A stretch of 42,257 bases of DNA from Acidobacteria bacterium 5-1 (GCA_002050455.1 MWZA01000159.1:1-42257), one strand, 5' to 3'; counted from the first letter of the stretch, positions 7,222 through 16,700 are shown. Program-made: numbers and translations. The notes: a model not told the origin generated them from the letters alone.

Positions 7222-8904
7222 ATGGAAAATCAAACTAACGGAAACACAGCAGCAGTTTCATCACCGACAATCGCAGTGAACGATTTTTTGGAAAATGAAC
7301 CACCCGAAGTTACGGATGCGCGGGCATTGGCGCGGCGCTACCGCCTGCCGTATATTGATTTGCTTCCGCCAGATAGTGAATCGCCGATAAGCTATGAAGA
7401 ACTCGCCGGAATTCCGGTGGATTTGATGCTTCGCAACCAGTTTGTGCCGCTCAAGCGCGAAGGCAGAAATCTTCATGCGGCGATGGCTGATCCGACAAAT
7501 CTGGAGCAGCTCGACGAACTCGAAAATGTTTTAAATGTGAGAATTGTGCCGTATGTCGCCACTGCCGGAGCGATTGATGTCGTTTTGCGAAAAGGCGACG
7601 CAACCCAGAGAGTTTTGCAGGAAGCGGCTTCGACCTTTAAAATTTCGCTCGTTAAAGAAACCGACCAAGGCGAAGAAGTTCTCGACCTTGACCGCTTGGC
7701 AAGCGATTCGGAGATGTCGCCGATTATCAAATTGGTTGACACAGTAATCTATAACGCGATGGAATCACGCGCTTCCGATATTCATATCGAAGCTCACGAC
7801 CGCGAAATGCTGGTGAAATTCCGCATTGACGGCGCGCTTTATCAAAAGGTTGACCCGATTGACATTGCTTATCATCAAACGCTGATTTCGCGTATCAAAG
7901 TGATGTCGGAACTCGACATTGCCGAGCGCAGAATTCCGCAAGACGGCAGGTTTCGCGTCCGTTACAAAGGCAGAACAGTTGATTTTCGCGTTTCGATTAT
8001 GCCCGCCGCGTATGGTGAAAACTGTGTTATTCGTATTCTCGACAAAGAGCAGATTTCAGAAGAATTCAAAAATCTGAGTCTTGAGGTCGTCGGTTTTGAC
8101 GAGGACGATTTAAAGCGTTTTCGGCTCTATATTAAAGAGCCTTACGGAATGGTTCTGGTTACAGGACCAACGGGAAGTGGTAAAACAACGACGCTTTACG
8201 CCGCGCTGAACGAAATACGCAACTCGGAAGATAAAATTATTACGATTGAAGATCCGGTCGAATATCAGCTGAACGGCATAATGCAGATTCCCGTCAACGA
8301 GAAAAAAGGTCTGACGTTTGCTCGTGGGTTGCGTTCGATTTTGCGGCACGACCCCGATAAAATAATGGTTGGTGAAATCCGCGACGAAGAAACCGCGCAA
8401 ATTGCCATTCAATCAGCATTGACCGGGCATCTAGTTTTTACGACCGTTCACGCCAACAACGTGATTGACGTTATCGGGCGTTTTTTGAATATGGGCGTTG
8501 AGCCGTATAACTTTGTTTCCGCACTCAACTGCGTTCTCGCGCAGCGGCTGGTGCGGCTTTTGTGCCCGGTTTGCAAACGCATTTATACGCCGTCGCCGGA
8601 AGAACTTGCCGAATCCGGGCTGCGTCCCGAAGAAGTCAGCGACCGCCTGTTTTATATGAATGTCGGTTGCGATGCCTGCAATCACACAGGTTATCGCGGC
8701 AGAACGGCGATTCACGAACTGCTCGATATGTCGGACGCGATTCGTGAAATGATTATTGACCGCCGACCAGGTTCGGAAATCCGCCGCCAAGCCGAAAAGG
8801 ACGGTCTTTCATCTCTGCGCGAATCGGCACTTAAAAAACTTTTTTCCGGCGCAACTACTCTGCACGAAATAAATCGTGTAACTTTTGTTGAAGAAATTCG
8901 GTAA
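7222..8904 (+). CDS. pilB: Type IV pilus assembly / type II secretion ATPase (PilB/GspE)
   Basis: 560 residues. It is the cytoplasmic hexameric ATPase that powers pilus extension or secretion. An MshEN/T2SSE N-terminal domain lies at about 35-125. The ATPase core has Walker A GPTGSGKTT at 315-323, an Asp box around IEDPVEY and a Walker-B-like IMVGEIRDEE at 381-390. A four-cysteine zinc site, CPVC (448-451) and CDAC (483-486), is typical of PilB/GspE and is absent from PilT retraction ATPases. The start ATG lies right after the inverted repeat with only a weak purine stretch as ribosome site. It works with the PilC/GspF protein encoded just upstream. Confidence 0.95.
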   Translation: MENQTNGNTAAVSSPTIAVNDFLENEPPEVTDARALARRYRLPYIDLLPPDSESPISYEELAGIPVDLMLRNQFVPLKREGRNLHAAMADPTNLEQLDELENVLNVRIVPYVATAGAIDVVLRKGDATQRVLQEAASTFKISLVKETDQGEEVLDLDRLASDSEMSPIIKLVDTVIYNAMESRASDIHIEAHDREMLVKFRIDGALYQKVDPIDIAYHQTLISRIKVMSELDIAERRIPQDGRFRVRYKGRTVDFRVSIMPAAYGENCVIRILDKEQISEEFKNLSLEVVGFDEDDLKRFRLYIKEPYGMVLVTGPTGSGKTTTLYAALNEIRNSEDKIITIEDPVEYQLNGIMQIPVNEKKGLTFARGLRSILRHDPDKIMVGEIRDEETAQIAIQSALTGHLVFTTVHANNVIDVIGRFLNMGVEPYNFVSALNCVLAQRLVRLLCPVCKRIYTPSPEELAESGLRPEEVSDRLFYMNVGCDACNHTGYRGRTAIHELLDMSDAIREMIIDRRPGSEIRRQAEKDGLSSLRESALKKLFSGATTLHEINRVTFVEEIR

Positions 8905-9082
8905 ATATCGGAAAATAGACTTGATTTTTCAGAGTCGAGGCTTTTTAAATCAGCGTGAAAATACGATTTAAGCTAAAGTTTCTTTGCTTTTATTGAAATT
9001 TTTTCGGTGGCAAAGTTTGCAAATCTGCCGAATGTCGAACAGAGAAACCATCGAAAGGAATGTTAATAAAGCGGTTGGACAA

Positions 9083-10129
9083 ATGGAAAGTAATTATCGT
9101 TATCATTTCTCATATATTTTTCTTTGTATCTTTTTCATCCAAGGTTTAATTTTCGCTCAAACTGTCAGCCAAACGCCTGAAAACGAACTAAAAAAAACAG
9201 CCGAATCCGAATCAAATCTGATACATCTCGGTGATTTGATTGACGTTGACGTTATCGGAAGCCTCGAATATGATTGGCGCGGAACGCTTAATCCCGAAGG
9301 TTTTTTAGACGGAATTAATTATGTTGAAAATCCGGTCTACGCGCTGTGCCGAAGCGAAGAAGATGTCGCCGATGCCGTTGCCAAGGCTTACGGCAAAATT
9401 TTGCGCGAGCCGAAAGTCGTCGTCAAAATTCTCGACCGTTCAAAACGTCCTTTTTCGGTTCTGTTTGGAGCGGTTAAAACGCCGCAACGCTTTCAAATCA
9501 GCCGTTCGGTTGCGTTAAATGAGTTGATAGTTGTTTCCGGCGGTTTTACGGACAAGGTCAGCGGCGAAATTCAAATTTTTCGTCCGCAGAATTTGAATTG
9601 TCTGGCGAAAATAACCGAAAAACCACAGCCTTCCGGCGAAACCGCATTGAGTCAGGAAAAATATGTTCCCGCCAGCCAAGACAACGGCTTACAATATATC
9701 AACATCAAAATCAGTGATTTGCTGAACGGAAAAGCGGAAGCTAACCCGCAAATTTTAAGCGGCGATATTATAACGGTTCTGGAAGCCCAGCCAATATATG
9801 TCATCGGCGGCGTAGCTAATCCAAAACAAATTTCGACGCGCTCGCAGATGACGCTTTCCCGCGCCATTGCCAGCGCGGGCGGCGTAACCAAAGACGGCGA
9901 CGGGAAAAGGATTACGATTTTTCGCCGTGCCGGTAATGAAACGAAAATAATCGAAGCTGATTTGGAAAAACTTAAAACCGACCAAACCGCCGATATTATT
10001 TTGCAAGCCTTTGACATAGTCGAAGTAGCACAAACCGGACGGGACAAAAAAAAATTTCCTCCGGTCATCAAGATTGCTGACACAGCCGAAAAAAATTCAG
10101 CAAATTTGCCTTTACGGATAATTGACTGA
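9083..10129 (+). CDS. SLBB-domain polysaccharide export protein (Wza-like)
   Basis: About 348 residues from the chosen start. The reading frame extends upstream to 8984, but this ATG directly precedes a clear signal peptide (YIFLCIFFIQGLIFAQ), whereas the longer version would bury it. A polysaccharide biosynthesis/export domain follows (HLGDLIDVDVIGSLEYDWRG, then KILREPKVVVKIL), then two SLBB domains, one starting near VLFGAVKTPQRFQI and one near IYVIGGVANPKQIS. Such proteins form or gate the periplasmic/outer-membrane channel for exopolysaccharide. The second SLBB has the usual LSRAIASAGGVTKDG. No polymerase or tyrosine kinase gene is adjacent, so the exported polymer is unknown. Confidence 0.88.
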   Translation: MESNYRYHFSYIFLCIFFIQGLIFAQTVSQTPENELKKTAESESNLIHLGDLIDVDVIGSLEYDWRGTLNPEGFLDGINYVENPVYALCRSEEDVADAVAKAYGKILREPKVVVKILDRSKRPFSVLFGAVKTPQRFQISRSVALNELIVVSGGFTDKVSGEIQIFRPQNLNCLAKITEKPQPSGETALSQEKYVPASQDNGLQYINIKISDLLNGKAEANPQILSGDIITVLEAQPIYVIGGVANPKQISTRSQMTLSRAIASAGGVTKDGDGKRITIFRRAGNETKIIEADLEKLKTDQTADIILQAFDIVEVAQTGRDKKKFPPVIKIADTAEKNSANLPLRIID

Positions 10130-10309
10130 ACTCGGAGTGCAGTCAATATGCCCGTGCGAACAACAGAAAACTTTTGCTTTTCTTGAGGCGATTTACAATA
10201 AAAAATCGGTTTCGTTTGAAAATCTCGTTTTTTAATTGTTCAAAAAACAAAAATCTGTTATCAATAGATATTACCCTCTTAAATTTTCAAGAGATTACTT
10301 AAAAATAAT

Positions 10310-10528
10310 ATGACAGAAAAGCAAAGTAGATTTAGCCGCCGCACGATTGCACTTTTTTGGCTGGTGTTGGTTGGTATTGTTATCGGCGGTTTGATTGTTT
10401 TTGAGCAAATCGCGCTTCTTTATGTTTTAGCGACACTCGCTTTGGTGGTCTTGCTCTTAGTTGTCGCATTCGCTGATTTGAAAAAAGTCGGCAGAGAAAA
10501 TATCGAAGGGTTCGTAGCAAAACAATAG
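10310..10528 (+). CDS. Small two-helix membrane protein
   Basis: 72 residues with a short charged N-terminus, two hydrophobic segments (about 14-34 and 37-56) and a charged tail. I do not recognise a family. It ends 15 bp before the metalloprotease gene on the same strand and may be cotranscribed with it. The 180 bp before it holds no gene or clear hairpin. Confidence 0.65.
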   Translation: MTEKQSRFSRRTIALFWLVLVGIVIGGLIVFEQIALLYVLATLALVVLLLVVAFADLKKVGRENIEGFVAKQ

Positions 10529-10543
10529 TAAATTGTAAGTTTG

Positions 10544-11872
10544 ATGTTAAAACCAATCAAAATTTTTTTAGTTTTGCTGTTGTTGATTAGTTTTTCTCTT
10601 TCAACAACGGCTTATACGACGCAGTTTGCCGATGAAGCGGAAACAGTTCGCCTTCGTTGGAAAAACGGTGCAATTCCGATTGCTCTTTCAACATCTTTTC
10701 TAAAACAAAATCCGAATCTAAAGCCCGACAGTGATGTGCTTGGCGCAGTTCAGCGTAGTTTGGAAACTTGGGAAAAGGTCGCCAATATAAAATTTGAATT
10801 AGTTATTGCGGACAAACAATCGGTCAGTTCGTCAGGAAAATCCGGCGACGGAGTGAGTCTGATTACCGTTGCACAGACATCTGAAAATCTTGCTATCTTC
10901 GGCAGCGACACAGAAGAAGTTTCCGCCCGCACACGCATTTTTTATAACGGCAAGGGTTTTATTACCGAAGCCGACATTGTATTAAATCCATATCAGCAAT
11001 TTTCAACCGATGGTTCAATCGGATACTTCGATCTGGAAGCTACGCTGACGCACGAAATTGGTCATCTGCTTGGGCTTGAACACTCTTCGGTTTTCGGCGC
11101 AACGATGCACGCTCATCAGGGCAAAAACGGTATTTATAATTTGCCGAGTTTTAGTTCGCGCACTTTAGGCGAAGACGATATTGCGGGCATTCGGGCTTTA
11201 TACGGGGCGAAAAACACAGAAGACAACTGTTGCGGAATAATTAGCGGCGAACTTTTATTGGCAAACGGCAAGGCGGCGAAAAAATTTCAAGTTTGGGCGG
11301 AAGAAACCGAAACCGGTCGAATAATGGCGGGCGTTTTGACGAATGCAGAAGGTAATTTTCGCATTGAGGGTTTGCAAGGCGGGGAATACAGTATTTATGC
11401 ACAAGCCTTCAGTGAAGGAAAATTTTCGATCTCGGCGGAAGAACTCGGCAAAGTTAATGTAACGAAAGGCAAAACTTTTACTTTTTCCCAAAAATTAAGT
11501 GGCGGTGCGAAAAACTTTGATGTCCAATATGTCGGTTTTAACGGACAAATTTCTGAACTTGCCGTGCCGGTTAATGGCGGAAAATCATATTTGATTTATG
11601 TCGGCGGTAAAAACCTTGACCCAAACAATTTTAAAATCGGCTTTAATTCTCCGTTTATCAGCCTTACGCCAAATTCCATTACCCGCCACGATTACGGCAC
11701 GGAACTTTCGGTCATAAGTTTTGAAATAAAAGTTGATTCCAAAACTCCCGCCGGTGAATATAGCTTTTTTGTTCAATCGAAAAACAATGAAACCGGTTTT
11801 ATTGTCGGCGGTTTGACGGTAGAAGGTTTTGTAAATCCTTGGAATAGTTACTTTTTATTAGGGGATGAATAA
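10544..11872 (+). CDS. Secreted matrixin-like zinc metalloprotease
   Basis: 442 residues with a signal peptide (hydrophobic about 6-24). A matrixin-type M10 catalytic domain has the zinc site HEIGHLLGLEH (170-180) and a downstream methionine in GATMH, consistent with a metzincin Met-turn. It is followed by a carboxypeptidase-regulatory-like beta domain (about 228-310, GVLTNAEGNFRIEGLQGGEYSIYA) and a C-terminal Ig/IPT-like region. It should act outside the cytoplasm on proteins; the substrate is unknown. The frame opens with TTG directly before ATG; I chose the ATG. All zinc ligands are present. Confidence 0.9.
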   Translation: MLKPIKIFLVLLLLISFSLSTTAYTTQFADEAETVRLRWKNGAIPIALSTSFLKQNPNLKPDSDVLGAVQRSLETWEKVANIKFELVIADKQSVSSSGKSGDGVSLITVAQTSENLAIFGSDTEEVSARTRIFYNGKGFITEADIVLNPYQQFSTDGSIGYFDLEATLTHEIGHLLGLEHSSVFGATMHAHQGKNGIYNLPSFSSRTLGEDDIAGIRALYGAKNTEDNCCGIISGELLLANGKAAKKFQVWAEETETGRIMAGVLTNAEGNFRIEGLQGGEYSIYAQAFSEGKFSISAEELGKVNVTKGKTFTFSQKLSGGAKNFDVQYVGFNGQISELAVPVNGGKSYLIYVGGKNLDPNNFKIGFNSPFISLTPNSITRHDYGTELSVISFEIKVDSKTPAGEYSFFVQSKNNETGFIVGGLTVEGFVNPWNSYFLLGDE

Positions 11873-11897
11873 TTCCGAAAAATTTTGAAATTACTAC

Positions 11898-11925
11898 TTG
11901 CAATTTCATTTTATGTGTGCATAAT
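11898..11925 (+). promoter_or_regulatory. Sigma-70-like promoter before a structured RNA
   Basis: TTGCAA (11898-11903), a 16-bp spacer and CATAAT (11920-11925). The predicted start falls at about 11931, exactly where the first hairpin of the RNA candidate begins. Confidence 0.6.
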
Positions 11926-11929
11926 CTAT

Positions 11930-12016
11930 AAATGTTCACCTCCCCGGTGAACATTTGGTCACGAGGGGTGAGGACTTGTGACCTAGGGGCGACGGTGTGG
12001 GAGACGTCGCCCTTTT
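11930..12016 (+). ncRNA. Candidate structured small RNA with three hairpins
   Basis: Three consecutive stems lie in 87 nt. Stem 1 is AATGTTCACC (11931-11940) with its perfect complement at 11946-11955 around loop TCCCC. Stem 2 is GGTCAC (11957-11962) with GTGACC (11978-11983). Stem 3 is GGGCGACG (11987-11994) with CGTCGCCC (12005-12012), followed by TTTT and an AT-rich stretch like an intrinsic terminator. CCCC in loop 1 can pair with GGGG in loop 2 (11965-11968), suggesting a kissing or pseudoknot contact. The segment is much more GC-rich than its flanks. I do not match it to a known RNA family. It could be a free-standing sRNA or a leader element of the transporter gene 230 bp downstream. 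Confidence 0.6.
11987..12016 (+). terminator. Intrinsic terminator of the RNA candidate
   Basis: Perfect 8-bp GC-rich stem GGGCGACG/CGTCGCCC with a 10-nt loop, followed by TTTT. It would end transcripts from the promoter at 11898 and could also end those from the metalloprotease gene. Confidence 0.7.
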
Positions 12017-12196
12017 AATTTTTAAATCCTGCTCTCTTTTTTCAAAAATATACACAATTAAAATTAAGTTATAGACAACAGGCTTGACCAAAACATAATT
12101 AAGCGTAAAATTTGTGTTTTATTCGGATAAAACTAAAATAAAAATCTGACCTCCGATATTTGTGTCAGCAAAAATTAAAACCTGTTTAATTACCTT

Positions 12197-12235
12197 AAAG
12201 ACTACGGATGCCAATGTGTCCGGTGGTCTTTTATT
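12197..12235 (+). promoter_or_regulatory. Leader hairpin 16 bp before the transporter start
   Basis: AAAGACTAC (12197-12205) pairs with GTGGTCTTT (12223-12231) through one G-U pair. After a single bulged G, GGA (12206-12208) pairs with TCC (12219-12221), closing a 10-nt loop. The stem is followed by TTTATTATT, giving it a terminator-like form. No Shine-Dalgarno sequence lies between it and the ATG at 12248. It may be an attenuator or translation switch; no known riboswitch consensus was recognised. Confidence 0.5.
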
Positions 12236-12247
12236 ATTTAAAATTGT

Positions 12248-14251
12248 ATGGAGAACAAAGAAGACAGCCGCTTTAAGAAATGGTTGCTAAAGGGCGTAAG
12301 AGAACCCGAAGGACCGCACGAGCAGGAAGGCAAACACGAACAACATTCGTGGTGGAAGGTGATGTGTCTGACGGGCGTTGATTATTTTTCGACGCTCGGT
12401 TATCAGCCCGGCATTGCGTTTTTGGCGGCTGGTGCGCTGTCGCCGATTGCAACTTTAGTTCTGGTTCTTTTGACATTGTTCGGCGCACTGCCGATGTATA
12501 AACGGGTAGCAGAGGAAAGTCCGCATGGCGATGGCTCAATCTCGATGCTGGAAAATTTGCTCTCGCGTTGGAAAGGTAAAATATTTGTGCTTGCCTTGCT
12601 TGGTTTTGTCGCTACGAGTTTTATTATCACCATCACGCTTTCGGCGGCGGACGCAACCGCCCATATCGTTGAAAATCCTTTTGTTCTAAGCCATCTTTCG
12701 TTTCTTAATCACAAAATTATTGTAACGCTTATTCTCATCGGATTTTTGGGTGCGGTTTTTCTGAAAGGATTTAAAGAAGCAATCGGCATTGCGGTTGGAA
12801 TTGTTATAGTTTATTTGTTGCTCAATATTGTAGTTATTGGTGTTGGTTTATACCAGATATTTGTGGTTCAGCCGGCAACTATTCCGAATTGGAACGCGAT
12901 GTTGTGGGGACATCCAAGTGTTGAAGGAAGTATTTTTGCGATGATGTTGGTCTCACTTCTTCTGTTTCCAAAACTTGCGCTCGGGCTGTCGGGATTTGAA
13001 ACCGGCGTCGTGGTCATGCCTTTGATTGCCAGCGGCGAAGAGCTTTCAGATGAAGATAAATTTTCTATTCACCAATCAAGATTACCCGACACAACACTGA
13101 CGGAAAAAGCCGAAAAAGAACTTGCCGGTCGGATTCGCAACGGGAAAAAACTCCTGAGCGGCGCGGCGTTGATAATGAGTGTGATGCTGATTGGAAGCAG
13201 TATTGTTACGACAATGTTGATTCCGGCTCAAGAATTTCAAGAAGAAGGCGAAGCTAACGGACGCGCCCTTTCCTATCTTGCTCATAATTATATGGGTGAT
13301 ATTTTCGGAACAATTTACGACATCAGCACAGTTACGATTTTGTGGTTTGCCGGTGCGTCCGCTTTAGCCGGACTGCTTAATATTGTACCGCGATATCTGC
13401 CGCGTTACGGAATGGCTCCCGATTGGGCAAAAGCGACGCGACCTTTGGTGCTTGTTTTTACGGCTATTGCTTTTCTCGTTACGATTGTTTTCAGGGCTGA
13501 CGTTGATGCACAAGGCGGCGCGTATGCAACCGGTGTTTTGGTTTTGATGAGTTCGGCGGCGGTTGCCGTAACAATTTCGGCGTGGAGAAACTCGGAAAAA
13601 AAATGGATTGGTTTTTTAATTATCACGCTTATTTTCTTCTACACAACGGCAATTAACATCATCGAACAGCCTGAAGGGATCAAAATCGCATCGCTATTTA
13701 TTCTCGGTATTATCGCCACATCCTTTGTTTCCCGCGCTCTGCGTTCAACCGAAGTGCGTTTTGAAGATATTGAACTTGATGAACAGGCGCGGGAATTTAT
13801 TGATGAAATGGCGGAAGGCGAAATTCGGATTGTTACCAATCGGCGCGAAGCCGGCGATGTTGCCGAATATCGTTTTAAGGAACACGAAAAACGGGTTGAC
13901 AACCACATTCCTTCGAGCGACCCGATTCTTTTTTATGAAATTGATGTGGGCGACGCTTCGGATTTTAAGGGAAAACTGAAGGTTCGCGGCGTTGATGTCG
14001 GAGGCTATAAAATTCTGCGAACCGAATCACCGGCAGTTCCTAATGCGATTGCGGCTTTTTTGCTTTTTCTGCGTGATAAAAGCGGTAAAATTCCGCACGT
14101 TTATTTTGGTTGGAGCGAGGGCAATCCGTTTAGATATTTGCTGAGATATGTTTTATTTGGTGAAGGCGACACCGCGCCCGTAACGCGGGAAATTTTGCGG
14201 AAAGCCGAACCTGATCCGACGCGCCGACCGAATGTTCACGTCGGCGGATGA
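12248..14251 (+). CDS. APC-superfamily transporter with cytoplasmic C-terminal domain
   Basis: 667 residues. A charged, His/Glu-rich N-terminus (1-33) precedes about twelve hydrophobic segments (roughly 35-495) and a soluble C-terminal domain (about 500-667). The first helix carries [17 protein letters not shown], which fits the glycine-containing broken TM1 of amino acid/polyamine/cation (APC) transporters. Overall size and the long cytosolic tail resemble KimA-type potassium transporters as well as annotated 'amino acid permeases', so the substrate is left open. It stands alone between a structured leader and a minus-strand gene. The hairpin 16 bp upstream suggests regulation at the RNA level. 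Confidence 0.8.
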   Translation: MENKEDSRFKKWLLKGVREPEGPHEQEGKHEQHSWWKVMCLTGVDYFSTLGYQPGIAFLAAGALSPIATLVLVLLTLFGALPMYKRVAEESPHGDGSISMLENLLSRWKGKIFVLALLGFVATSFIITITLSAADATAHIVENPFVLSHLSFLNHKIIVTLILIGFLGAVFLKGFKEAIGIAVGIVIVYLLLNIVVIGVGLYQIFVVQPATIPNWNAMLWGHPSVEGSIFAMMLVSLLLFPKLALGLSGFETGVVVMPLIASGEELSDEDKFSIHQSRLPDTTLTEKAEKELAGRIRNGKKLLSGAALIMSVMLIGSSIVTTMLIPAQEFQEEGEANGRALSYLAHNYMGDIFGTIYDISTVTILWFAGASALAGLLNIVPRYLPRYGMAPDWAKATRPLVLVFTAIAFLVTIVFRADVDAQGGAYATGVLVLMSSAAVAVTISAWRNSEKKWIGFLIITLIFFYTTAINIIEQPEGIKIASLFILGIIATSFVSRALRSTEVRFEDIELDEQAREFIDEMAEGEIRIVTNRREAGDVAEYRFKEHEKRVDNHIPSSDPILFYEIDVGDASDFKGKLKVRGVDVGGYKILRTESPAVPNAIAAFLLFLRDKSGKIPHVYFGWSEGNPFRYLLRYVLFGEGDTAPVTREILRKAEPDPTRRPNVHVGG

Positions 14252-14256
14252 AACTT

Positions 14257-14371
14257 AACGGAAAATGAAAAATGGATAATGGAAAATTTATTTGCTGATT
14301 GGAGCTTTAAGGTTTTGCTGTCAATTCAATAGCTTTTAATTATCTGTTTTTCATTTTCCATTTTCTGTTAA
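14257..14371. repeat. Paired inverted GGAAAAT-type repeat
   Basis: The left arm (14257-14290) and right arm (14346-14371, opposite strand) both consist of GGAAAAT/GAAAAAT-like 7-bp units after TTAACG or TTAACA. The same sequence, differing at about three positions in 33, occurs on the opposite strand at 24484-24519. The right arm encodes the last residues (TENGK) and the stop of the zinc-ribbon gene. Confidence 0.9.
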
Positions 14372-14737
14372 ATTCGGGTTCATCGCTAAAAAACAAGAAC
14401 GGCAATAAACCGGGCGACCTTGCGAAGGGTAAAAGGGAACGGTCGTATAAGCCGAACATTTGGCACAATAAACCGCAACTTCAATTCTTTGCTTTATGCC
14501 TTCTGCCTGGGCGGCGGCAATTAAAGCAAGCCGTTCGTTTTTCGCTTGTTTGCATTCCTTACAGCGTTTGGGCGGGTTTTTCAATCCTTTATCGCGGAAG
14601 AAAATTTGTTCGCCGATTGTCCAGACAAAATCCCTTCCGCAATCAATACAAAAAATGCTTTTGTCTTCAAAATCCGTATCGTCAGTAAAGGTTTTCTGAT
14701 TGAATTCTTTATGATTTTCATTTTCAATCTTTGACAC
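14351..14737 (-). CDS. Zinc-ribbon protein with three CxxC pairs
   Basis: 128 residues from a GTG start, chosen because a strong ribosome site (GGAAGGGAG) precedes it and the upstream extension to 14842 looks non-coding. The first module, IFCIDCGRDFVWTIGEQ...FRDKGLKNPPKRCKECK, has the form of the 'probable zinc-ribbon' domain (CxxC...CxxC). A second ribbon follows: YCAKCSAYTTVPFYPSQGRPVYCRSC. Both bind zinc by motif. Proteins of this type are common and small in Acidobacteria; nucleic-acid or protein binding is likely but unproven. The C-terminus runs into an interspersed repeat. Confidence 0.8.
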   Translation of the reverse strand: MSKIENENHKEFNQKTFTDDTDFEDKSIFCIDCGRDFVWTIGEQIFFRDKGLKNPPKRCKECKQAKNERLALIAAAQAEGIKQRIEVAVYCAKCSAYTTVPFYPSQGRPVYCRSCFLAMNPNLTENGK

Positions 14738-15004
14738 CGTGCTTGCTCCCTTCCTTTTTATGTTAACGATCAGCGAAATAGTGTTTAAATTCGGATTCAA
14801 ATCTAATCTTCTAGATTCAAAACACTCCGGACTGTTTGACAAACACTTGTAGGTAATACAATAAAGTAAAAGTTTTCGTAAATTTCAAAAATGAAGGTCA
14901 ATAAATTTCAGAAAAAAATATGTCAGTCCATTTTTTGAAATTATAACTATCGGCTGGAAGTGTCAAGTTTTGGATTTCACATTTTTTGATTACAATTAAG
15001 TAAT

Positions 15005-16276
15005 ATGAAAGTTTTAGTTGTCGGTTCGGGCGGACGGGAACATGCTCTTTGTTGGGCATTTAAGCAAAGTGGAAAAACGGAAAAAATCTGTTGCGCCAAC
15101 GGAAATGCGGGAATTGCCGAAATTGCCGAGTGCGTTGATATTAAACCCGATGAAATCGCAAAACTCGCAGATTTTGCCGAAACATCTCAGATTGATTTAA
15201 CTTTTGTCGGCGGTGAAACATCTTTGGCTTTGGGAATCGTGGATGAATTTGAGAGACGCGGATTAAAAATTATCGGTGCAAACAGGCAAGCCGCGCAGCT
15301 TGAATCAAGTAAATCCTTCGCCAAGGATTTTATGGCAAAATACAATATCCCGACCGCAAAATATAAAACCGCCAAATCCGTCGAAGAAGCGAAAGGAATT
15401 TTACAAAGTGGTTTGTTTGGGGATGAAAACGCTTCGGTTGTCGTAAAAGCCGACGGACTCGCGGCGGGAAAAGGCGTTGTGGTAGCACAAAATCGTGCTG
15501 AAGCAGTCGAAGTTATCAGCGGACTAGAAAATCTGGTTGGAAAAAAAGCGACGGAAAAAATTGTTCTGGAAGAATATCTGACAGGAAAGGAAGTTTCGCT
15601 TCTAATATTTGCCGACGGCAAAAATTTTGCCTTGATGCCGCCAGCCCGCGACCATAAACGCATCGGCGAAAATGATACCGGCGCAAACACGGGCGGAATG
15701 GGTGTGATTACCGACCCAAATCTTTTAAGCGATACTCAACAAAATGAAATTATCAAAAAAATAATTAAGCCGACATTAAACGGCGCGGAACAGGAAGGAT
15801 TTCCGTTTTGCGGAATTTTATTTCTCGGTTTAATGATGACCGAAACGGGCGCGAAAGTTTTGGAATACAACGTCCGGTTTGGCGACCCGGAAACACAGGC
15901 GATTTTGGTGCGACTAGAAACCGATTTAATCGAGATTTGCCAAGCGATACTTAATCAAAGGCTTAATAAAATAATTATTAAATGGAAAAAGGGAAGTTCC
16001 GCCTGCGTTGTTCTGGCATCGCGCGGTTATCCGTATAAAGCAGAAATCGGCGATCCAATTAATGGACTAAATGACATTGCAGCGCATGAACAGGTTGTTG
16101 TTTTTCACGCCGGAACTGCCCGTAACGAAACCGATGAATTTATTACGGCAGGCGGCAGAGTTTTGGGCGTAACAGCCGCCGCGCCAAACCTGAACGACGC
16201 AATTAACCGCGCTTACAACGCTGTCCGCCAAATTTCCTTTAACGGTATGCAGTTTCGCCGAGACATCGGAAATTAG
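15005..16276 (+). CDS. purD: Phosphoribosylamine-glycine ligase (GAR synthetase)
   Basis: 423 residues, full family length. Catalyses step two of purine synthesis: 5-phosphoribosylamine + glycine + ATP to glycinamide ribonucleotide. Visible are the N-terminal MKVLVVGSGGREHALCWAF, the GGETSLALGIVDEF segment, the ATP-grasp part (VVVKADGLAAGKGVVVA, PPARDHKRIGENDTGANTGGMG) and the metal-site EYNVRFGDPETQ. All expected motifs are intact. It is cytoplasmic, and no other purine genes are adjacent. The start ATG has no obvious Shine-Dalgarno sequence. Confidence 0.97.
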   Translation: MKVLVVGSGGREHALCWAFKQSGKTEKICCANGNAGIAEIAECVDIKPDEIAKLADFAETSQIDLTFVGGETSLALGIVDEFERRGLKIIGANRQAAQLESSKSFAKDFMAKYNIPTAKYKTAKSVEEAKGILQSGLFGDENASVVVKADGLAAGKGVVVAQNRAEAVEVISGLENLVGKKATEKIVLEEYLTGKEVSLLIFADGKNFALMPPARDHKRIGENDTGANTGGMGVITDPNLLSDTQQNEIIKKIIKPTLNGAEQEGFPFCGILFLGLMMTETGAKVLEYNVRFGDPETQAILVRLETDLIEICQAILNQRLNKIIIKWKKGSSACVVLASRGYPYKAEIGDPINGLNDIAAHEQVVVFHAGTARNETDEFITAGGRVLGVTAAAPNLNDAINRAYNAVRQISFNGMQFRRDIGN

Positions 16277-16365
16277 ATTTACAAACGGTCTTGTTTTAAT
16301 CCTTTCACTCTTCCAACTTTATTGCGCTATACTTGATAAAAATTTATTTGAACACAGGGAGAATT

Positions 16366-16596
16366 ATGAAAGAAATTAAACAAACCAGAAAACAATTAGA
16401 AACGCGCCGTGACGAAATCGAAAAACAACTTAATCTCGTTAATCAGGATGAAAGAATCCAACTCTCAAACGATATGGAACAGCAAGCGATTCAGATGGAA
16501 CAACACGAAGTTTCTGTTACGATGGAAGAAAATCTGCGAAAGGAACTGAACTATATTGAAGAAAAACTAATGGAGATGGACGAAGATAAAGAATAA
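16366..16596 (+). CDS. Small coiled-coil protein
   Basis: 76 residues from the ATG preceded by AGGGAG. The frame runs on to 16333, but without a ribosome site there. The sequence is almost wholly charged and helical (KQLETRRDEIEKQLNLVNQDER, then ENLRKELNYIEEKLMEMDEDKE), predicting one or two coiled-coil helices. It resembles the helical part of DksA/TraR-type proteins but has no zinc finger. A strong terminator follows at 16623, so it is a short separate transcript or the end of the purD unit. Confidence 0.7.
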   Translation: MKEIKQTRKQLETRRDEIEKQLNLVNQDERIQLSNDMEQQAIQMEQHEVSVTMEENLRKELNYIEEKLMEMDEDKE

Positions 16597-16622
16597 TTTT
16601 AAGAGTTCAGCCATCAAATAAA

Positions 16623-16662
16623 ACGAAGCGACACAAATTTATTATGTCGCTTCGTGTTTTTT
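16623..16662 (+). terminator. Intrinsic terminator after the coiled-coil gene
   Basis: Perfect 11-bp stem ACGAAGCGACA (16623-16633) with TGTCGCTTCGT (16645-16655), followed by GTTTTTT. Confidence 0.85.
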
Positions 16663-16700
16663 CGGGGCTGAGTTTTATTCGGTTTTTTCCGCAATCAATA

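Noticed and set aside
11930-12240. c-di-AMP (ydaO-type) riboswitch before the KimA-like transporter
   Set aside because: The conserved ydaO sequence blocks are not present; only the presence of structure near a transporter fits.
14738-14842. N-terminal extension of the zinc-ribbon gene to 14842
   Set aside because: The extension looks non-coding, and a strong ribosome site precedes the GTG at 14737.
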